From contig NC_090281.1 in NCBI RefSeq assembly GCF_037392515.1, positions 56,088,753-56,152,752 of the forward strand: a stretch of DNA of 64,000 bases. The letters run 5' to 3'. Positions 59,195 through 64,000 of this stretch are shown piece by piece. A model generated the notes under the pieces. It did not search any database. It saw nothing but the letters and a program-made list of their open reading frames with translations, and was not told the origin of the DNA. A program made the translations under genes and the position numbers. The DNA comes from Haliotis asinina (lineage: Eukaryota; Mollusca; Gastropoda; Lepetellida; Haliotidae). Every line of letters begins with the position of its first letter. Position 1 is the first letter of the stretch.

Positions 59195-62100
59195 ATGATA
59201 AAATCAGCATGTTTGTGTTCGAAATTACGCATTTCTCATTTGACATCGAAGCGTTTGAAACACACATTAAAAATCAAACCCGTCGATGGCTTCTCAAAGA
59301 TGATACATCAGGTGACTATGTTGCTTCAAACGAGACATGTCAGAGCAGAGACCAAATGTATGAGATTATATGGTGTCTGGCCTGATAGCTTTGAAACTCT
59401 TCGGGAGTAGGGCACTTTACCGAGCGCAGTTTTTCAGAAAGATTAGAAAGTGTACCTGACCCTAGCCCTAAGGATTGCCTAACCCTTAAACCAAACCCTA
59501 AGGATCGTAAAGGGTGCCTAGTCTAGACACCAAACCCTAACAATAAGGATTGTAAAGGGCGCCTAAAACCTAACCGTAAGGATCGTAAAATGTGCTGCGC
59601 TGGGTAAACTGCATTCTAAAATAAATTCCAAGGACTGTTAGGTCATTAATTTTACCTTATACTTATTATTTAATGTACCACTATGCAAGGTGCCATAAGT
59701 ACACAAAGTAATGTTTGATGATGCATGTTTATGTTGTAATGACTCCTATCCTGTCAAGAGATCTTTACCCCTTTTCATGCAGAATACAGACTTCTAGTCT
59801 CATACAACAAATGGTGATTATTATTTGTTTTGTTATAAACATTTTCCATGTTTATAGGTTAAAAGGGCAGAAACTAAAGGTTTGCCTATAATTCATCATC
59901 ATGGTTACGTCAGTGAGCTGCCCATCAAGCATCGATTTGCTATGAGAAAGTTTCATGGGGTGATGCGTTTCTTGAGAAAAGACAATGTAATTTCTTCCAA
60001 ACAAATACTCCAACCTGAGCTTGTGAAACCAGAGGACTTGTTACCAGTGCATACAGAAGACTACATCAACAGATTCTTCTTGGGGCAGACAACTGACAAG
60101 GAACAGCGACTCACTGGATTCAAATGGTCAGAGGGACTTGTTAGCCGCTGTAGGTATGAAACAGGTAAGATTCCACATGAATTAGGAAAATTACATGCCT
60201 GTCATGTGCATGAAATTTTCACGGATAACATTTTCTTTGTTTATAACCATGACCTTTAAGAGGCAAAATGTATTCCTTAAATGTGACATACAAAAGAACT
60301 GTTGATACATATTTTACATATTATTGTTATTATGATCTCAAAATGCTTATCAAAGGATGAATTATAAATGTTGTGCCATATGTATTTGTTGCAACATAGA
60401 AATGGGGGATAAAAATTTTCATTAACCATGGCATCCCAAGTCAGTTTGACATTTCTTCCCTCCCTTCTCAGCAGGCACAATACTAGCTGCAGTTACAGCC
60501 ATGGAGCGGGGCCTGGCATGTAGCACAGGGGGAGGCACCCACCACGCCTTCCCCTCCCATGGCTCAGGGTACTGTTTGGTGAATGACCTAGCTGTCGCTG
60601 CAAGCTACATGCTGGAACATGGCTTTGCTGAGAGAGTTCTAATTGTAGACCTTGATGTTCACCAGGTACATATTCACTATACAAGCTCACATTTCTAAAT
60701 GATTTGATGACATGCAAGATTTATTATCAAAAACTGTGCTCCACAGGAGATATTGGCTGCATGAGATCAAACGATATGGCCTAGGACAGTAGATTTTGTA
60801 CAATGCAGTGACAATGCTATGATGTCATGAACGTGACGTCAGAATCCTATGACATCCATGCACTGCAAGTCTAGTGGCTGTACTGTGTTCAGAGATGTAC
60901 ATTTTTCATTGAAAATCAAAGAAGAGTGAATTTTAATGATAAATAGAATTTCACTCTTGTGTCTTCTGATATCAGATATATCAACACTCATTGATAAAAG
61001 TAAACATAGCCTCTGATATGTCTAACTGTGTACATATATTTGATATCAAAAGACACTCCGGTGAGATTCCCTATGTATTGTAAATTATAATTATAATCAT
61101 GTAATCAGCATACACACCTACCATGCTCAACACAACCTAAGTAGCAGTGGTTGTTTCCAAGCAAATCTTTGTCAAAAGACATTTGTCAGAGACATCTTTG
61201 TGTTGCCAGGGTGATGGCACAGCGTACATTTTCAGAGATGACAAGCGTGTGTTCACATTCTCAATGCATTGCCAGAATAACTTTCCCCACAAGAAGCAGC
61301 AAAGTGATGTCGACATAGGACTTGATGTTGGCTGTACGGTATGTGGCAGTGTTAGGTTAATCAATGACACAGTGTTTACTGATGTTGTACAGGCCTCATA
61401 CGCCTGTTGCATGGTTATAGCTCAAATTTGTTACAGTCAGGTGCTGGAAGGTTTACAGCATCATCACTATAGATCGTTTTACGAGACTACTACTACCCAC
61501 CTGTACTACAGTGTCATTCGTCATCGGAATGTTTAACCAAATGAACACCATTCAATGGGTGGTGCAAAGATCAGTTACAATTCATCTTCAGAAATGTTTA
61601 ACCAAATGAACAACATTCGGTGGGCTCAGTCCGTTGCGAAGATCAAAGTTACAATTCATCTTAAGTAACCCATGCTTGTTGTAAGAGGCAACTAACAGGT
61701 TGACACGTATCTTCGGTTCCCATTTGTAAAGATCGATGCTAATGATGTTGATCTCTGGATTGTCTGGTCCAGTCTAAATTATTTATAGAATGCCACCAAA
61801 TAGCTTGAATATTGCTGAGCTCAACATTAAACTAAACTCACTCATTCGTTGATAATTTTGCCAAATCAGCAGTAATCCTTGTAACTTGATCAGTGATGTT
61901 TCCTTTTGTGTATTCAGGACCAAAAATATATGTCAACACTGGACACTCATCTAGGTTGGATTATCAACAGTTTCCAGCCCGACCTTGTCCTCTATGATGC
62001 TGGTGTTGATCCCCATGAGAAAGACGAACTAGGCAAACTGAAGATGACAGATCAAGGTAACCAAAGTCCTCATAACGTTACCCTCTGTGTGGAGCAAGTG

Positions 62101-63333
62101 AGATATATATGTGTTCATAAAATAAGTGAAAGCATGAAAAAAGTTCACTTAAGTTAAAGGTGTGAGATTGCAAATCACAAGCATCACTTGTTGGTTCTGT
62201 AGTTTGACACACCTGTGAAGGTCTGGGGTAGAATAGATCTTCAATAACCCATGTTTGCAACAAAAGGCGACTCTGCTCGTCGTAAGAAGTGACTAACGGA
62301 ATTGGATGATCAGGTTAGCTGACTTGGTTGACACATGTCATCGGTTCCCAATTGCATAGATTGATGCTCATTTTGCTGATCACTGGATTTTCTGGTCCAG
62401 ACTCGATTATTTACAGACTGCTGCCATTTAGCTGGAATATTGCTAGAACTAAACTCACTGTAATGTGAAACTGTCCCTAAATGACCAACTTCAAAGTCTT
62501 ATAAGACAAGGGAGACTACTCTGTTTACAACTAATGCTGGACCACCTCCCTCCTGTGGTATCCCATGTGGAACAGTTATAAGTTGAGGCTACTCTGTTTG
62601 TTCTGTAGATGTCTGTCTGTAGGTTTGTACGACAGAGACTACTATGTTCTACACTACCTCGCCTCCCGTGGTATCCCATGTGCCACTGTGATAGGGGGAG
62701 GCTACTCTGTTTGTTGTGTAGATGTCTTTCTATAGGTTTGTACGACAGAGACTACTATGTTCTACACTACCTCGCCTCCCGTGGTATCCCATGTGCCACT
62801 GTGATAGGGGGAGGCTACTCCAATGACCTTGATCAACTCTCTCTCCGACACACCATCATACATCGAGCTGCAACTCAAGTGAGTAACAGAGTTAATTGAG
62901 TAATGTGTTGTTTTGAGTTTGTGAGTGACACAGCAAACATCTTTTGATATGTTTCATGATTGAAGATTACATATTTTAGTAACACAAGTTTTAGCAAATT
63001 ACTACCTGATAAAGCTGAAACAAGCAAGAATGAACTTCACTGTTTGCCCCCATGTTAGGAATCAAACGATATGACTTACCAGCTTTTGAGCACTAGGCTA
63101 CCCACATGTTGGCAGCATGCAGCTACACATGTGGAGGATCAAAACTTTTGTATTTCTTGACATATGCATCCATGTAACATTAATATGTTTTATGAAGAAC
63201 TGAATGATCGTTGTAGTTCCATTGAGTTTCTAACTTCCTGGACTTGTATTCTTGTATGATATTGTTGCCATTTGTAACACCATGTTAACTTTCATTCCAG
63301 GTATGGCATCAGAGCTTTGCAAGTGGATTTTGA
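59195..63333 (+). CDS. bacterial-type histone-deacetylase-superfamily enzyme
   Basis: Seven exons: 59195-59311, 59858-60164, 60475-60665, 61210-61338, 61918-62056, 62736-62878, 63301-63333; total 1,059 nt, 352 residues, every junction GT-AG and in phase, stop TGA. Motifs in order: GYVSELPIKHRF, GGGTHHAFPSHGSGYC (paired His), VLIVDLDVHQ then GDGTA (zinc-binding Asp and His), FTFSMH, DAGVDPHEKDELGKL (second zinc Asp), ATVIGGGYSND (active-site Tyr) and HRAATQV. The pattern matches a class of zinc deacetylases common in bacteria and found in marine invertebrates, rather than HDAC11. Substrate is unknown: protein lysine or a small acetylated amine. The first 26 residues are basic without acids, so mitochondrial import is possible. 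Introns argue it is a long-resident gene, not contamination. Confidence 0.9.
60735..61075 (-). repeat. interspersed repeat, reverse copy of 42,715-42,975
   Basis: Reverse complement of the 42.7-kb copy, from CCACAGGAGATATTGGCTGC to a GGTGAGATTCCC end. In intron 3 of the deacetylase gene. Confidence 0.6.
61660..61855 (-). repeat. abalone-type SINE, reverse
   Basis: From AACCCATGCTTGTTGTAAGA to AACTAAACTCACTCATTC, including TGGATTGTCTGGTCCAG. Intron 4 of the deacetylase gene. Confidence 0.85.
62235..62462 (-). repeat. abalone-type SINE, reverse
   Basis: From AATAACCCATGTTTGCAAC to TAGAACTAAACTCACTG, including CATCGGTTCCCAATTGCATA. Intron 5 of the deacetylase gene. Confidence 0.87.
62500..62735 (+). 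repeat. tandem pseudo-copies of deacetylase exon 6
   Basis: A 113-bp unit immediately before exon 6 (62,623-62,735) repeats its acceptor and first 86 bases almost exactly, ending at GGAGGCTACTCTG instead of continuing. A more decayed copy occupies about 62,500-62,622. Neither has a usable donor, so they are partial exon duplications and not alternative exons. Confidence 0.88.
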
Positions 63334-63439
63334 TATGACCAAACTGTTAAAACTGACCATGTGCAAGTGGTTTACAGGATAGATTGTACCTGCTGTGTAT
63401 AGAACTCAGGTACGAGTGTGTATTTTCAGTGTATTTTGT

Positions 63440-64000
63440 TATTAATCCAGAAATAATTATTATTCGGACGTTTAGTGTTTTGAATAATAATTATGATAGG
63501 TCACATTCCGTTTTAATAGATGGTCAACACTTTTAGGATTATGGTTTTCCGGAATTTATCTGCTCCTAGTTTTCTATGTGTTTACTTCCGGGAGACCTAT
63601 TAGAGGGCATTCTACAGTGTTGACGATATTCATAAGTGCCCGAACTTTCGGGAAATGACTTAGTATATATAAAATGGCTGGTTGCCGTGTTGAGTGCAAC
63701 ACACATTCACATAACCGGAGGATATACATCACTGCCAATGCTTGATCATCAAAATCCATCAACACCTGAATCTACATTAGCAGCTGTCAGACTGTGTTTA
63801 CATTCTGCATAGTTGATTTTCTCTCGCACTAAGACTTTGATGAGTTTACTATTATATTTTGTGACCCATTGCCTTAGATTTTGTTGCACTTGTATTGAAT
63901 TTGCAATCGATATTGTGACTATTGAATTGTGACTTTGTATACCTTACTCTCATTCCATAATAATGCAGAGTTTGATTGTTTATGACTTTGCTGGTTCACA
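63440..64000 (+). mobile_element. possible LTR, cut by window edge
   Basis: After the deacetylase stop, a segment with a clear TATA-like TAGTATATATAAAATGG (63,660) followed by GTGTTGAGTGCAACACAC is reminiscent of an LTR promoter. No primer-binding site, polypurine tract or coding region is in the window, so this is a weak call; it may be 3' flank. A TAATAATTAT inverted pair lies at 63,450-63,495. Confidence 0.25.

Noticed and set aside
59195..63333. HDAC11
   Set aside because: Motif spacing and sequence (HQGDGTA, DAGVDPHEKDELG, IGGGYSND) fit the bacterial-type branch better.

Overview
This is a eukaryotic window that looks like a marine gastropod, most likely an abalone (Haliotis). It has short exons in long introns, no operons, and many copies of a SINE-like repeat (CAGCAATATTCCAGC ... 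AAGCATGGGTTGC) that I associate from memory with abalone genomes. Exons below were assembled by eye from splice sites, reading phase and family similarity; no alignment was run.

Layout. (1) 1-1.4 kb: a short tandem repeat and a gag-like fragment of a second retroelement. (2) 1.5-35.2 kb, minus strand: a TRPM2-like cation channel. Twenty-six coding exons join in phase to 1,597 codons, from a serine-rich start through SLOG/MHR domains, six membrane segments, TRP helix and coiled coil to the first exon of a C-terminal NUDT9-like domain. The 3' end lies outside the window. (3) 5,973-12,099: a DIRS-type tyrosine-recombinase retrotransposon inside an intron of that gene, with 201-bp inverted repeats and an internal complementary region that is exactly the sum of its two outer ends. 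Its ORFs carry frameshifts. (4) 35.2-46.9 kb: intergenic, with repeats and no recognised gene. (5) 46.9-57.9 kb, minus strand: SLC30A9/ZnT9, the mitochondrial zinc transporter. (6) 59.2-63.3 kb, plus strand: a complete seven-exon gene for a bacterial-type histone-deacetylase-superfamily enzyme (352 residues), head to head with SLC30A9 over about 1.3 kb. (7) 63.4-64.0 kb: AT-rich, possibly an LTR.

The most unusual theme is that many intronic tandem arrays start at an exon edge and their repeat unit contains a copy of that splice junction: the coiled-coil donor, the S6 acceptor and other junctions in the TRPM gene, a donor in SLC30A9, and an acceptor plus most of an exon in the deacetylase gene. 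The channel also has a divergent pore, lacking the Phe-Gly pair that starts the usual TRPM selectivity filter.
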